Shown: positions 49,456 through 60,305, counted from the stretch's first letter. The stretch is 64,000 bases of DNA from Actinoplanes aureus (GCF_015704865.1 NZ_JADQTO010000037.1:1-64000), one strand, 5' to 3'. Numbers and translations: made by a program. The notes: generated by a model not told the origin, from the sequence alone.

Positions 49456-52400
49456 GTGCGAGCATTTGCCCGCCGGCTCGACGGGCCACCCCGGCCGATC
49501 GGCGGCGAGATCCTGCGGACCTCCCTGATCGACCGTCTGGCGGCGCGCTGGGACGTGCCGGTGATCACCGTGGTGGCCGGTGCGGGCTTCGGTAAGTCGA
49601 CCGCCCTGGCCCAGGCCACCCGGCTGCACGCCGCCGACCCGCGGGGCCTGGAGGCGTGGGTGACCTGCGAACCCGGTGACGAGGACGCCCAGCGCCTGGC
49701 CGAGGCGATCTGCCGGGCGTTCGGCGTCGAACCCGCCGCGGTCGCCCCGCTGGACACGGTCCTGGAGGCGTTGCGGGCCGGCTCACCGATCGAGTCCTGC
49801 CTGATCCTCGACGACGTGCACGAGGTGGCCCGCGGCTCCTCGGGACACCGGCTGATCGCGGAGCTCGTGCCGCGGCTGCCGGCCGGTGCCCACCTGGTGC
49901 TGGCCGGCCGTACCCTGCCGCCGTTGCCGCTGGCCCGGCTGCACGCCGCCGAGCGGATCCGCTGCCTCGGCGAGTGCGACCTCGCCTTCGGCCGTGGTGA
50001 GCTGGACCGGGCCGCGGCGAACGCGGACCGCCCGGTCGCCGACGTGACCGGCCTGGGCGGCTGGCCCGCCCTGGTCCGGCTGACCCTGGCCGCACCGCAC
50101 GGCATCGCCCGCGACTATCTGTGGGACGAGGTCGTCTCCCGGCTGCCCGAGGCCGACCGGGACGTGCTGCTGCACCTGGCCGTCCTCGGCTCGGCGGACG
50201 CCGCCACCCTGCAGGCCCTGGCCGGGGTGACGGCCGACGTCGGCCGGCTCGCCCAGCGGGTGCCGCTGGTGGCGCGGTTCGGCGACGGTGGGATCCGGGC
50301 ACACCCGTTGTGGATCGACGCGCTGGTCCGGCTGCTGCCCGCCGACCGGGTCGCGGCCGTACGCGCCCGGGCTGCCGACCTGCTGCTGGACCGGGGCGAC
50401 CCGCTGCGAGCCGGCTCCATCGCGATCACCGCCGGCGACGTGGCCCTGCTCGACCGGGCCGCGACGGAACTGGTCGCCTCGACCCTGGCCACGTTCCCGC
50501 ACGACACCGGGGTGCGCTGGCTGGCCGCCGTGCCGGAGGTCGAGCACGTCCGGCCCGGCCTGTCGCTGCTCACCGCCGCCACCCGGTACGCGAACCGCGC
50601 CGGCGACCCCGGCGTGGACGCCATGCTGGACACCGCCGCGCGGGCCGCGCGCGAGGCCGGTGATCTGCGGGCCGAGAGCACGGCGGCCAGCCTGGCCACC
50701 ATCGCGGCGCACGCCCGCGGCGACGAGAGCCGCCTGGCCGAGCTGTTCCAGCAGGTGCTCGAGCTGCCCGGCGCCGAGCGGGAGCCGACCCTGCGGCTGT
50801 TGCTCGCCGGGGTCCGCGGAGCCATCTTCGAGCTGATGGGCTCGATCGAGGACGCCCTCGCGGTCGTGGAGTCGTTGTCCCCGGAGGACATCGAGCAGCA
50901 ACCGGGCAAGATCATCGTCCGGTTCCACGTCTATCTGCTGCTCCTGGCGGGCCGCGCGGACGAGGCGGCCGCGGTCGCCGGGGCGCACCTGGACTCCTCG
51001 CCGTACGCGCACGTGCGCCGGATGCCGCAGTTCGCCCGCTGGATGGCCGGCCACCCCGCCGACTTCCTGCCTGATGCCCGCGACGCTGACAAACCGCCCT
51101 ACCTGCCGGAATCCGACGCCAACGACCGCTACCGGTTCAACTTCCTGGCGTTCGCCGCGGTGGTCGCCGCCTCCGTGGGCGACCACGCGGCCCTGCGTCA
51201 CGTGTCCGGGCAGCTGGAGGCCAGCGGTCTGGGCGCCGACACCCGCGACGCCGCCATGCTGGTGGTCGCGGCGGCCGCCAAAGCCGTCCTGCTGGGCGAC
51301 GAGGGCGCCGCCCGGGCGGCGATCGGCGAGTTCGTGGCCGAGAATCCGCTGAGCGATCCGGTCGCGGCCGTCCACCTGCGGCGGTTCCTCGCGTACGGGT
51401 ACGTGCTCTCACCCGAGGCGCGGGAACTCTGGGACACCCAGCCGCTCGGCCCGTCCCAGCACCGGGTCCGCGAGGCCGCCCGGCTGCTGCTGGCCGCCCG
51501 CGCGGGACGCCTGTCCGGCACCGGCCAGGTCACCCCGGAAACCGTGCTGATCTCCTTCCCGCTGCCGTGGTCGGTCGAGCTCGCGGCGTACGCCGAGGCC
51601 GCCGGCCTGCCGTTCGGCCGCGAGCTGCTGCAATGGCTCGCCGACCAGCTGGGCCGGCGCGCCCACGACGCGCTGCACCGGCTGGCCAAGGATCCTCGTG
51701 CCGCCCTGGCCGCCGGCGCGCGCCGCCTGCTCGGCGCGGTACCGGCCACCCCGGAGGGCCGGATCCGCGTCGAGGTTCTCGGACCGCTGCGGGTGCTCGC
51801 CGACGGCACCGAGACCCATCCGGCCGGCCTGCGCCGCCGCCGGGTCCGCCAGCTGCTCACCGTGCTCGCGGTGCACGGCGAGATGGACCGTTCCCGGCTC
51901 ATGGACCTGCTCTGGCCAGAACTCGACCCGGACGCCGCCGCACGCAACCTGCGGGTCACGCTCACCTATCTGCGCCGGATCCTCGACGGGCACGTGCGCA
52001 GTGACCGTGGCCGGGTGCGGCTGGTCCGGTCGAAGGGCCTCACCGTCGACGTCACCGAGCTGCGCGAACAGCTCGACGAGGCGCGGCGGGCACGCACCCG
52101 GGGCGACCCGGCGGCGGCCGATGCCGCCCTGGCCGGGGCGGTCCGGTTGTGGCGCGGCGAACCGCTCGCCGACCTGCCGGACCGGGAGAACGCGGCGGCG
52201 GCGTTGCGCGCGGAACTCACCGAGGCGGCCCTGACGCTCGGCGAGCGCCGGCTGGCACAGGGGGACACCGCGGCCGCCGGGGAACTGGCCCGGCGGGCGC
52301 TCACCGCCGAGCCGTACGCCGAGCGCGGCATGCGACTGCTGCTGGCGGTGGAGACCCAGCGCCGGGACCCGAGCGGCCTGGAACGCGCGGTCCGCCGGGT

Positions 52401-52509
52401 CCGGGAGGCGCTGACCGCGCTCGGCGCCAAGCCCGAGCCGGCCACCGCGATCGTGCTGCGGCAGGCCCATCTGACACGCGTTCGCGTCGCAGCGAGCTCG
52501 TTCATCTGA
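49456..52509 (+). CDS. Large STAND/BTAD (SARP-like) transcriptional regulator
   Basis: This 1017-residue protein has an N-terminal NTPase (P-loop GAGFGKST near 43-50, Walker B LILDDVHE near 118) and a long helical TPR-like middle. A C-terminal OmpR-type winged helix (from about 770: RIRVEVLGPLRVLADG, RRRRVRQLLTVLAVHGEMDRSRLMDLLWPE in pieces) and a bacterial transcriptional activation domain (about 865-1005) follow. Large SARP regulators usually have the DNA-binding domain first; here it is last, as in MalT/LuxR-type inverted layouts. Start is GTG. Targets unknown. Confidence 0.85.
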   Translation: MRAFARRLDGPPRPIGGEILRTSLIDRLAARWDVPVITVVAGAGFGKSTALAQATRLHAADPRGLEAWVTCEPGDEDAQRLAEAICRAFGVEPAAVAPLDTVLEALRAGSPIESCLILDDVHEVARGSSGHRLIAELVPRLPAGAHLVLAGRTLPPLPLARLHAAERIRCLGECDLAFGRGELDRAAANADRPVADVTGLGGWPALVRLTLAAPHGIARDYLWDEVVSRLPEADRDVLLHLAVLGSADAATLQALAGVTADVGRLAQRVPLVARFGDGGIRAHPLWIDALVRLLPADRVAAVRARAADLLLDRGDPLRAGSIAITAGDVALLDRAATELVASTLATFPHDTGVRWLAAVPEVEHVRPGLSLLTAATRYANRAGDPGVDAMLDTAARAAREAGDLRAESTAASLATIAAHARGDESRLAELFQQVLELPGAEREPTLRLLLAGVRGAIFELMGSIEDALAVVESLSPEDIEQQPGKIIVRFHVYLLLLAGRADEAAAVAGAHLDSSPYAHVRRMPQFARWMAGHPADFLPDARDADKPPYLPESDANDRYRFNFLAFAAVVAASVGDHAALRHVSGQLEASGLGADTRDAAMLVVAAAAKAVLLGDEGAARAAIGEFVAENPLSDPVAAVHLRRFLAYGYVLSPEARELWDTQPLGPSQHRVREAARLLLAARAGRLSGTGQVTPETVLISFPLPWSVELAAYAEAAGLPFGRELLQWLADQLGRRAHDALHRLAKDPRAALAAGARRLLGAVPATPEGRIRVEVLGPLRVLADGTETHPAGLRRRRVRQLLTVLAVHGEMDRSRLMDLLWPELDPDAAARNLRVTLTYLRRILDGHVRSDRGRVRLVRSKGLTVDVTELREQLDEARRARTRGDPAAADAALAGAVRLWRGEPLADLPDRENAAAALRAELTEAALTLGERRLAQGDTAAAGELARRALTAEPYAERGMRLLLAVETQRRDPSGLERAVRRVREALTALGAKPEPATAIVLRQAHLTRVRVAASSFI

Positions 52510-52533
52510 ACCCGTACCGCCCGCGACGACCGT

Positions 52534-52707
52534 TCAGCGGCGGACTACATGGCTGGTCTTCGCGCCGGGGTGGCGGGACAGCAGGCGGACGTCGGGGCTC
52601 TCGGACTCCGGCTCCTCGTCCCGGCCCTGGTCCGCGTGCGCGAACGCCTCGGCCAGTTTGTCGCCGTGGATCTTCTTCGACTCTGCTGGGATGTGTTGTT
52701 CTGCCAT
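52534..52707 (-). CDS. Small acidic hypothetical protein
   Basis: This 57-residue protein starts MAEQHIPAESKKIHGDKLAE and ends PGAKTSHVVRR. Codon third positions are strongly G/C, the composition is charged and hydrophilic, and there is no membrane segment. It lies downstream of the DUF1648 gene on the same strand. It resembles the small unannotated proteins common in actinobacteria, with no function assigned. Confidence 0.6.
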   Translation of the reverse strand: MAEQHIPAESKKIHGDKLAEAFAHADQGRDEEPESESPDVRLLSRHPGAKTSHVVRR

Positions 52708-52759
52708 CTCCCCATCGTCGTCCAGCCCGCCGCGATGCGACGTGGATTCGGGATGTGGG

Positions 52760-53698
52760 TCAGTCGGGGATGCGTGACTGCAAGGCGGTGAGCAGCGCGG
52801 CCGGGGTTCGTGGGTGGTCGAGGGTCACGGCGAACCGGTGGCCGTCGCGCAGGTGCAGGACCAGAGCCGGGCCGCCGCGCAGCACCAGGGCGGCGCGGCC
52901 GGGGAGCACCCGGTAGCCCCAGCCGCCCCACTCCAGGGGGTTGATGTCGGCGGCTTCGGCGGTGGCGATGTCGGTCAGCGGGATGTGCTTCAGCGGTACG
53001 CCGACCAGTCCCGCCACCAGCCGCAGGCCGCGCCGGTCGGCGGTGACCCGGATCCGCCCGAACGTCAGGCCCGCCAGCAAGGGGATCGCGGCCACCAGCC
53101 ACAGGCCGGGCTGGACTGTTGCGGCGAGCACCGCGACAAGTGCGGCGGAGGCCAGCGTCACGCCGGTGATGAGAGGGGAACGCAAGGTTGTGCTGTAGGC
53201 CGCGCGCTCCGTCGGGCCCAGGTCGAGCGGATCGACACCGGGTGCGGCGGGTAGCACCGGCCGGGAGAAGCGGCCGGCTGCGGCGCGCACCACCAGGCCC
53301 CAGGCGAGGCCGGCCACGAACCAGAGGAAACGCCAGCCCAGCCGTGGATCGGCCGGGTTCGCGAGGGCCGCGGTCGCGGTGGCCACCCACATCCCGGCCA
53401 CGGCGCCGGCGGCGGCGCCTGCCCCGATCAGCAGGAACCTGGCCACGTCTGCTTCGGCCGGGGCGCCGGCGCGCAGCGTGGCGACGGCCGCGGTGAGGGC
53501 GGTCAACCCGGCCACGATCCCGATCGCCAGCAGGGTCACCCAGAAGCCGGTGGTGGAGCTGAACCGGTCGGGTGCGCCCGACGTGCCCCAGTGCGTGGCC
53601 ACCCGGGTCGGCAACTCGCCGGACCACATCGCCCAGGTGGCCGCGATGACGGCCACGGGCAGCCAGACCAGGGCTGCGGCTGCCAGAAGTCTTCTCAC
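52760..53698 (-). CDS. DUF1648-containing membrane protein
   Basis: This 312-residue protein has an N-terminal DUF1648 segment ([20 protein letters not shown], about 29-48) and six to seven hydrophobic helices, ending in a PH-like domain (about 215-305: [19 protein letters not shown]). It is cotranslated with a GntR/YtrA regulator (overlap ATGA), the usual partner of DUF1648 proteins in Gram-positives. A role in envelope stress is inferred from that pairing only. Confidence 0.78.
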   Translation of the reverse strand: MRRLLAAAALVWLPVAVIAATWAMWSGELPTRVATHWGTSGAPDRFSSTTGFWVTLLAIGIVAGLTALTAAVATLRAGAPAEADVARFLLIGAGAAAGAVAGMWVATATAALANPADPRLGWRFLWFVAGLAWGLVVRAAAGRFSRPVLPAAPGVDPLDLGPTERAAYSTTLRSPLITGVTLASAALVAVLAATVQPGLWLVAAIPLLAGLTFGRIRVTADRRGLRLVAGLVGVPLKHIPLTDIATAEAADINPLEWGGWGYRVLPGRAALVLRGGPALVLHLRDGHRFAVTLDHPRTPAALLTALQSRIPD

Positions 53699-54048
53699 GG
53701 TTGTGCCTCCTTCATGATCGCGATCATCTCCGCCTCGGCCAGGCCCTGCCGCCTGGCCTCGCGGACGAACTGCCGGGCCAGCTCGACGAGCCGCAGCCGC
53801 GTCGCGTCGGCGTCGCCGCGCACCACGGCGCCGCGGCCCCGGCGCAGCTCGATCAGCTCTTCGTCACGAAGCTGGGCGTACGCGCGCAGCACGGTGTGCA
53901 GGTTGACGTCGAGCACCTCGGCCAGCTCCCGGGCCGAGGGCAGGCGCTCGCCCGGCGTCACGTCACCGCGCATGATGCCGCCGCGCACCTGTGCGGCGAT
54001 CTGATCGGCGAGCGGCTCGGCCGCCGCCACGTCTACCCGGAACAACAT
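53695..54048 (-). CDS. GntR-family regulator, YtrA subfamily
   Basis: This 117-residue protein has the GntR winged helix ([48 protein letters not shown], about 12-60) and only a short dimerisation tail, as in YtrA. TAGAAT (complement of 54055-54060) lies six bases before the ATG, implying a leaderless mRNA. It probably represses itself and the DUF1648 gene. Confidence 0.87.
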   Translation of the reverse strand: MLFRVDVAAAEPLADQIAAQVRGGIMRGDVTPGERLPSARELAEVLDVNLHTVLRAYAQLRDEELIELRRGRGAVVRGDADATRLRLVELARQFVREARRQGLAEAEMIAIMKEAQP

Positions 54049-54146
54049 GTTTGCATTCTACTATAACAATGTCCAGCCCGCGCAGACCGATAGGGTGGCC
54101 GTCGCATTCACGGACAATGTGGACGGCTCTCGGCGAGGTGACGCAG

Positions 54147-55004
54147 GTGCAGAAGGAAAGCCCAGGCCAGGTACGGGTCCCGCGGCGGGGGCGGCGGCCC
54201 GCGCGGCCGAACCCCGAGTCGGGGCCGCTGGGTGCCTTCGCGGACCGGCTGTGGCGGTTGAAGCAGGAGGCGGGCGATCCGTCGTACGAGGAGATGGCGG
54301 CCAAGCTCGGCGCGGCCGCCTCGAAGTCGTCGCTGGCCGCGGCGGCGCAAGGACGTGTCCTGCCCAGCTGGGAGACCACCTGGGAGTTCGTACGGGTGCT
54401 CGCCGTGGACCGGCTGGGGCGCGACGCCCGGGAGACTGAACAGGAGTGGCGGGAGCACTGGTCGCGGGCCGGAGCGGCGGACGAACCGGAGACCGAGCCC
54501 GGCACGGCGGGCGCCGACCAGGTGAAGGCGGCACGCGGGCGGCTGACCGCCATCGTGGTGGCGGTGGCGGCCGCGGTCGTCGGCGTGACTCTCGGGCTGG
54601 TGGTGGTCGGGTCGCGCGACGGCCGGGACGCGGAGCAACCGGCGGCCGGGCCGGTGGCGGAGCACGACGACTCGCTGTTCGAAGGGGACATCACCTACCC
54701 GGACGGGACGATCGTGCCGCCGAACTCGTCGTTCACCAAGACCTGGCGGCTGCGGAACACCGGCACGGTGGTCTGGGCCAACCGGTTCCTGGCCCGGGCG
54801 AACGAGCAACCCTGCGAGGCGCCGGTCCTGGTCGCGATCCCGCAGACCAGGCCGGGGGAGAGCGTGGACATCTCGGTGCCGGTGCGCACGCCGGACGGCC
54901 CGGCGGCCTGCAAGATCTACTGGAAGATGGCCGACGAGCAGGGGCGGACGTTCTTCCCGGCCAAGCGGCCGATCTTCCTCGACGTGCGGGTGAGCGAACG
55001 GTGA
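54147..55004 (+). CDS. Membrane protein with NBR1-type Ig-like domain
   Basis: This 285-residue protein has an N-terminal helical region resembling a degenerate helix-turn-helix (GPLGAFADRLWRLKQEAG, DPSYEEMAAKLGAAASKSSLAAAAQG), one membrane helix (about 135-157) and an extracytoplasmic domain (about 185-285). The latter has FTKTWRLRNTGTVVWANRF, QTRPGESVDISVPVRTPDGP and CKIYWKMADEQG, the NBR1 FW/Ig-like fold found in many actinobacterial surface proteins. GTG 54147 is a choice; ATG 54117 is possible. Confidence 0.75.
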   Translation: MQKESPGQVRVPRRGRRPARPNPESGPLGAFADRLWRLKQEAGDPSYEEMAAKLGAAASKSSLAAAAQGRVLPSWETTWEFVRVLAVDRLGRDARETEQEWREHWSRAGAADEPETEPGTAGADQVKAARGRLTAIVVAVAAAVVGVTLGLVVVGSRDGRDAEQPAAGPVAEHDDSLFEGDITYPDGTIVPPNSSFTKTWRLRNTGTVVWANRFLARANEQPCEAPVLVAIPQTRPGESVDISVPVRTPDGPAACKIYWKMADEQGRTFFPAKRPIFLDVRVSER

Positions 55005-55034
55005 GGCCCGCGGGCCCCACCGTTCAGTCCGGGG

Positions 55035-55433
55035 TCAGCCGCAGTTGGTGCCGCGCTTGCCGCCCTCGGTGCCGCTGATCCGGCCCATCCAGTCCACGCA
55101 CTTGTCGGCCGCGGACAGGTAGAGCGGTCCGGCGTACGAGGTGTAGTAGCCACCGTCGAACTTGGGCCAGTGAGTGCCGACCGGGTGGATCGCCAGGCCG
55201 GCCTCGACCAGGACCGCCGAGCCGGTGCTGTTGCGCTTCGCCACCACGCAGTTGTAGCCGTTCGACGCGTTGTACGTCAGGAACACCGTCCCCTTGGATC
55301 CGATGGCCGCCGAGTTCACGACGCCGTAGCCGGACCCGCACTCACCGCCGTAGCTGGCCGCCTGCGCCGGGGTGGCGGAGGCGAGAACCGCGGCCGCCGT
55401 CACCGCGAAGGTCGTTGCTGCGATCTTCTTCAT
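55035..55433 (-). CDS. Spore-associated protein A (SapA)-family secreted protein
   Basis: This 132-residue protein has a signal peptide (MKKIAATTFAVTAAAVLASATPAQA) and a compact mature domain with CGSGYGVVNS, GTVFLTYNASNGYNCVV, YYTSYAGPLYLSAADKCVDW and a terminal NCG. Four conserved cysteines suggest two disulphides. Streptomyces SapA of the same pattern is found on spores. A paralogue lies directly upstream. Confidence 0.8.
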   Translation of the reverse strand: MKKIAATTFAVTAAAVLASATPAQAASYGGECGSGYGVVNSAAIGSKGTVFLTYNASNGYNCVVAKRNSTGSAVLVEAGLAIHPVGTHWPKFDGGYYTSYAGPLYLSAADKCVDWMGRISGTEGGKRGTNCG

Positions 55434-55446
55434 GATCGGGTTCCTC

Positions 55447-55857
55447 TCAGCCGCAGTTGGTGCTGTAACGGGTCTTCGACGCGGTGCCGATCGTGCCGCC
55501 CCAGTCGACGCACGATCCGGCCGCCGACACGTAGACCGGACCGGCGTACGTGGTGAAGTTGCCGCTGTCCTTCACGTACGACGAGGCACCAGAGCGGCGC
55601 AGGTACGCCTCCATGAGGGTCGCGGTGCCCGGCCGCTCCCGGAGGGTCACGACGCAGTTCTTCCCGGTGGACGCGTTGTAGGTGAGGTACACCGTGCCCC
55701 GCAGGTCGGGAAGGTCGATCAGGTTGACGACGCCGTAACCGGAGCCGCACTGCCCGCCGTAGAGCGCGGCCTGTGCGGGAGCCGCCCCCATGGTCACGCC
55801 GGCCGCGGTGGCGGCGGCGGTGAGCCCGAGTGCGGCGATCTTCTGTGAAACTCGCAC
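55447..55857 (-). CDS. Spore-associated protein A (SapA)-family secreted protein
   Basis: This 136-residue protein has a signal peptide (KIAALGLTAAATAAGVTMGAAPAQA) and mature domain CGSGYGVVNL, GTVYLTYNASTGKNCVVTL, FTTYAGPVYVSAAGSCVDWGG, TNCG. It is roughly half identical to the downstream paralogue, with cysteines in the same places. The GTG at 55857 precedes the signal peptide and follows GGGAA. The two genes are 13 bases apart, a tandem duplication. Confidence 0.8.
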   Translation of the reverse strand: MRVSQKIAALGLTAAATAAGVTMGAAPAQAALYGGQCGSGYGVVNLIDLPDLRGTVYLTYNASTGKNCVVTLRERPGTATLMEAYLRRSGASSYVKDSGNFTTYAGPVYVSAAGSCVDWGGTIGTASKTRYSTNCG

Positions 55858-55991
55858 GAGCGAAGTTCCCTTTCTGTCGGAGGTCGTTGCCGCGATGACG
55901 CTGGCACGCTCCGGCCCGCGGCGACAGAAGATCGCCGTCCATGGAAAGTCCGCTGGAGAATTCGGAGAAATCCCGGTCGCTCCGGTGCTGG

Positions 55992-56600
55992 TCAGGCGAG
56001 CCGCCAGCCGGACTCGACCGAGCGCCGGCAGCTGGACGGGTCGTCCCCGCAGCTCACGTACAGAGCGGTGAGGATGGGCGCGCCGTGGCCGAGCGCGGCG
56101 CGGGGCAGCGGTCCGGTGGTGACCAGCGAGGCGAGCCCGTGACCGATGGCCCAGCTCTGGGTGGCCAGGGTCAGCGGGTCGACGTCGGCGCGGAACCGGC
56201 CCCGCTCCTTCGCCCGCTCGGCCGCCCGGACCAGCGTGTGCAGGGACTCGTCGGCGGCGGCCGGGTCCTCCAGGTCGAAGCCGGCGTCGAACATGACCCG
56301 GTAGAGGTCCGGGTTGGCCACCGCGTTGGCCAGGTAGGCGGATCCGAGGGCGGCCAGGTCGCGGACCGGATCGGCGGACAGCGGGACGGTGGCGAGCTGG
56401 GCCGCCAGGCGGCTGAAACCCTCCTGGCGCATGGCCCGCCACAGCCCGTCCATGCCACCGAAGTACGTGTACACCGCCATCGTCGACACGCCGGTGCCGG
56501 CCACGACGGCGCGCAGCGTGACCGGCTCCCGGGCCCGCAGCATCTGCGCGGCCCGCTCGATCAGCAGGGTGCGAACAGCCGGGTCCTTCGTTCTGGCCAT
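55992..56600 (-). CDS. TetR-family transcriptional regulator
   Basis: This 202-residue protein has the TetR DNA-binding domain (residues about 6-55: RTLLIERAAQMLRAREPVTLRAVVAGTGVSTMAVYTYFGGMDGLW in pieces) and a TetR_C_33/WHG-like effector domain. ATG 56600 is chosen; the upstream codons lie in the operator region. It diverges from a frameshifted RidA gene. Confidence 0.85.
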   Translation of the reverse strand: MARTKDPAVRTLLIERAAQMLRAREPVTLRAVVAGTGVSTMAVYTYFGGMDGLWRAMRQEGFSRLAAQLATVPLSADPVRDLAALGSAYLANAVANPDLYRVMFDAGFDLEDPAAADESLHTLVRAAERAKERGRFRADVDPLTLATQSWAIGHGLASLVTTGPLPRAALGHGAPILTALYVSCGDDPSSCRRSVESGWRLA

Positions 56601-56607
56601 GGCGCAA

Positions 56608-56632
56608 CTATACATAGCAGTGCTATACATAG
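56608..56632. promoter_or_regulatory. Repeated CTATACATAG in the tetR/ridA spacer
   Basis: CTATACATAG is present at 56608-56617 and 56623-56632, direct copies 15 bp apart in an otherwise GC-rich sequence; each half is nearly self-complementary (CTAT-AC-ATAG). It lies against both start codons and is the likely TetR operator. AT-rich -10 elements for either direction could be contained in it. Confidence 0.6.
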
Positions 56633-56635
56633 GCC

Positions 56636-57044
56636 ATGGCTGTGACCCTGATGAACCCGGACGGACTGCCCAAGCCGGATGTGTACCGGCAGATGTCGAT
56701 CGCCACCGGATCCCGGATGGTGTTCCTCGCGGGGCCAGGTGGCCCGCGACGCCGACGGCAAGCCGGTCGGCCCCGGAGACCTGGCCGCGCAGGTCGAGCA
56801 GGCCTACCTCAACATCGGGACGGCGATGGCCGCCGCCGGTGGATCGTTCGACGACGTGGCGAAGCTGACGATCTACGTCGTCGACTGGTCGCCGGAGAAA
56901 TACCCGCTGCTCGGTGCGGGCGTGGCCCGGGCCGCCGAGAGACTGGGCGTCGACCCGGTCAAGCCCATCACGCTGCTCGGCGTGGCCGCGCTCGGCGAGC
57001 CCGACCTGCTCGTCGAGGTGGAAGCGGTCGCCGTCCTCGCATAG
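56636..57044 (+). pseudogene. RidA-family protein with a frameshift
   Basis: The frame MAVTLMNPDGLPKPDVYRQM, SIATGSRMVFLAG is interrupted at GGGGCC (56731-56736) by one extra base. It resumes as GQVARDADGKPVGPGDLAAQ, VEQAYLNIGTAMAAAGGSFDDVAKLTIYVVD to the stop at 57044. Read together it is a normal RidA/YjgF enzyme (reactive imine deaminase) of about 135 residues. The arginine that normally binds substrate follows in the second part only in part. It may be a real mutation or a sequence error. Confidence 0.78.
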
Positions 57045-57073
57045 GCGGCTGCACCGGGGGTACGCGTCGTTAC

Positions 57074-57238
57074 ATGACTGCTAACCAGCCCAAGGAGCCG
57101 CCCGACTACGAGCGGCCGATCGATCTGACCGACACGCCGGACGGAAAGAGCCGGCCGGCACCGATTCCGGAGCACCATCCGGACGACAACGACATACCCG
57201 GCCGCGTCACTGGGCCGGACACGCCGCCGCGGACCTGA
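57074..57238 (+). CDS. Small Pro/Asp-rich hypothetical protein
   Basis: This 54-residue protein starts MTANQPKEPPDYERPIDLTD and ends PGRVTGPDTPPRT. It is disordered-looking, very hydrophilic, and lacks cysteine and membrane segments. Coding bias is fair, but the ribosome-binding site is weak. It lies between the RidA relic and the kinase gene. Confidence 0.5.
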   Translation: MTANQPKEPPDYERPIDLTDTPDGKSRPAPIPEHHPDDNDIPGRVTGPDTPPRT

Positions 57239-57301
57239 TTTCGTTCATGGTGTGAGATCCCGGGGATGCGGAATGTCAACAATCGCGGCAGACTGCCGTG
57301 A

Positions 57302-58822
<1,521 letters not shown>

Positions 58823-58845
58823 CATCACGGCCCGGGGGAGGCGAC

Positions 58846-59112
58846 GTGGACTCCACGCGCGAACTGCGCTGGTCGGTCGGACTCTTCCTGATCTTCCTGG
58901 CCGTCGTTCCGGTGCTCGGCAGCGCCATGGTGTACGACGCCTGGCTCCCGGTACTGGTCGCCGTCCCGATCAACACGGCCGGTGCCGCCCTCGCCGCCGT
59001 CGGCATGGGATCCCGCGACCCGGACACCTCGGCACGGCGCCTCCTGCTCGCCGCCGCGCTGATCCTGCTCGGCGACGCCGCCCTCTACGGCCTGCGAGCC
59101 GCCGTCACCTGA
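58846..59112 (+). CDS. Small three-helix membrane protein
   Basis: This 88-residue protein has hydrophobic stretches VGLFLIFLAVVPVLGSAMV, LPVLVAVPINTAGAALAAVG and LLLAAALILLGDAALYGL. The GTG follows GGGGGAGG. It starts 23 bases after the kinase stop and may be cotranscribed with it. Family not recognised. Confidence 0.65.
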   Translation: MDSTRELRWSVGLFLIFLAVVPVLGSAMVYDAWLPVLVAVPINTAGAALAAVGMGSRDPDTSARRLLLAAALILLGDAALYGLRAAVT

Positions 59113-59183
59113 CGGCGGCCGCCCGATCCCGGCGAAAAGCGATAGCGTATCCAGCAGGGTGAATCCCCACGGAAGGATCGACG

Positions 59184-60305
59184 ATGACGCTTCGTGACAC
59201 CCCGCCGTTCCGGGCCGACCACGTCGGCAGCCTGCTCCGCCCGCCGCGCCTGCTCAAGGCGCGTGAGCAGAAGGCCACCGGCGAGATCAGCGCGGACGAG
59301 CTGCGCGCGATCGAGGACGACGCCATCCGCGAGGTGGTCCGGATGCAGCGTGACGTGGGCCTGCGCTCGGCCACCGACGGCGAGTTCCGCCGCACCTCGT
59401 GGCACATGGACTTCATCTACCGCCTCGGTGGTGTGCACCCCACCGACGAGAAGATCCAGGTCCACTTCCGCAACGCCGACGGCGAGCTCGACTTCGAAGC
59501 GGCGGCCCTCGCCATCGACGAGCCGATCCGGCTCCGGGAGACGATCTTCGGCGACGACTTCGCCTTCCTGGCGGACCAGGTGGACGACGGTGTCACCGCG
59601 AAACTCACCATCCCGTCGCCCAGCATGGTCCACTACCGGGGCGGCCGGGCGGCCATCGATCCCGGGGTCTACCCGGACGAGGAGCAGTTCTGGGCCGATC
59701 TCAGCGCCGCCTACGCCGAGCAGGTGCGCCGGGTCGCCGACCTCGGCTGCCGTTACCTCCAGCTCGACGACACCAGCCTCGCCTACCTGAACGATCCCGC
59801 CCAGCGCCGCCTGCTCGACGAGCGCGGCGACGACGCCGAGCACCAGCACCTGCGTTACATCCGGCAGATCAACGCCGCGATAGCCGGCCGCCCAGCCGGC
59901 CTGTCCGTCACCACGCACATGTGCCGCGGCAACTTCCGCTCGTCCTGGGCCGCCGAGGGCGGCTACGACTTCGTCGCCGAGGCACTGTTCAGCGAGCTCG
60001 CCGTGGACGGCTTCTTCCTCGAGTACGACGACGAGCGTTCCGGCGGCTTCGCACCGCTGCGGTTCGTGCCACCCGGCAAGATGGTCGTCCTCGGCCTGGT
60101 CACCACGAAGAAGGGCGCCCTGGAGTCCAAGGACACCCTCAAGCGCCGCATCGACGAGGCCGCCGAGTACGTACCGCTCGACCAGATCTGCCTCTCCCCG
60201 CAGTGCGGCTTCTCCTCGACGGTCGAGGGCAACGTCCTCACCTACGAGGAGGAGGTCGCCAAACTCCGGCTGATCGCCGAAACCGCGGAGGAGATCTGGG
60301 GCTGA
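59184..60305 (+). CDS. MetE C-terminal-like methionine synthase family protein
   Basis: This 373-residue protein resembles the catalytic half of cobalamin-independent methionine synthase (as in YxjG/YxjH): ADHVGSLLRP, DGEFRRTSWHMDF, YLQLDDTSLAYLND, VTTHMCRGNFRSSW (metal-binding His and Cys) and LSPQCGFSSTVEGN (second Cys). Such short forms transfer methyl groups to homocysteine or act on related thiols. The N-terminal half of full MetE is absent by family design. ATG start with AAGGA upstream. Confidence 0.86.
   Translation: MTLRDTPPFRADHVGSLLRPPRLLKAREQKATGEISADELRAIEDDAIREVVRMQRDVGLRSATDGEFRRTSWHMDFIYRLGGVHPTDEKIQVHFRNADGELDFEAAALAIDEPIRLRETIFGDDFAFLADQVDDGVTAKLTIPSPSMVHYRGGRAAIDPGVYPDEEQFWADLSAAYAEQVRRVADLGCRYLQLDDTSLAYLNDPAQRRLLDERGDDAEHQHLRYIRQINAAIAGRPAGLSVTTHMCRGNFRSSWAAEGGYDFVAEALFSELAVDGFFLEYDDERSGGFAPLRFVPPGKMVVLGLVTTKKGALESKDTLKRRIDEAAEYVPLDQICLSPQCGFSSTVEGNVLTYEEEVAKLRLIAETAEEIWG

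Noticed and set aside
53991-54146. Upstream extension of the NBR1-Ig-like protein
   Set aside because: The added residues overlap the divergent GntR gene and its promoter and look unlike protein.
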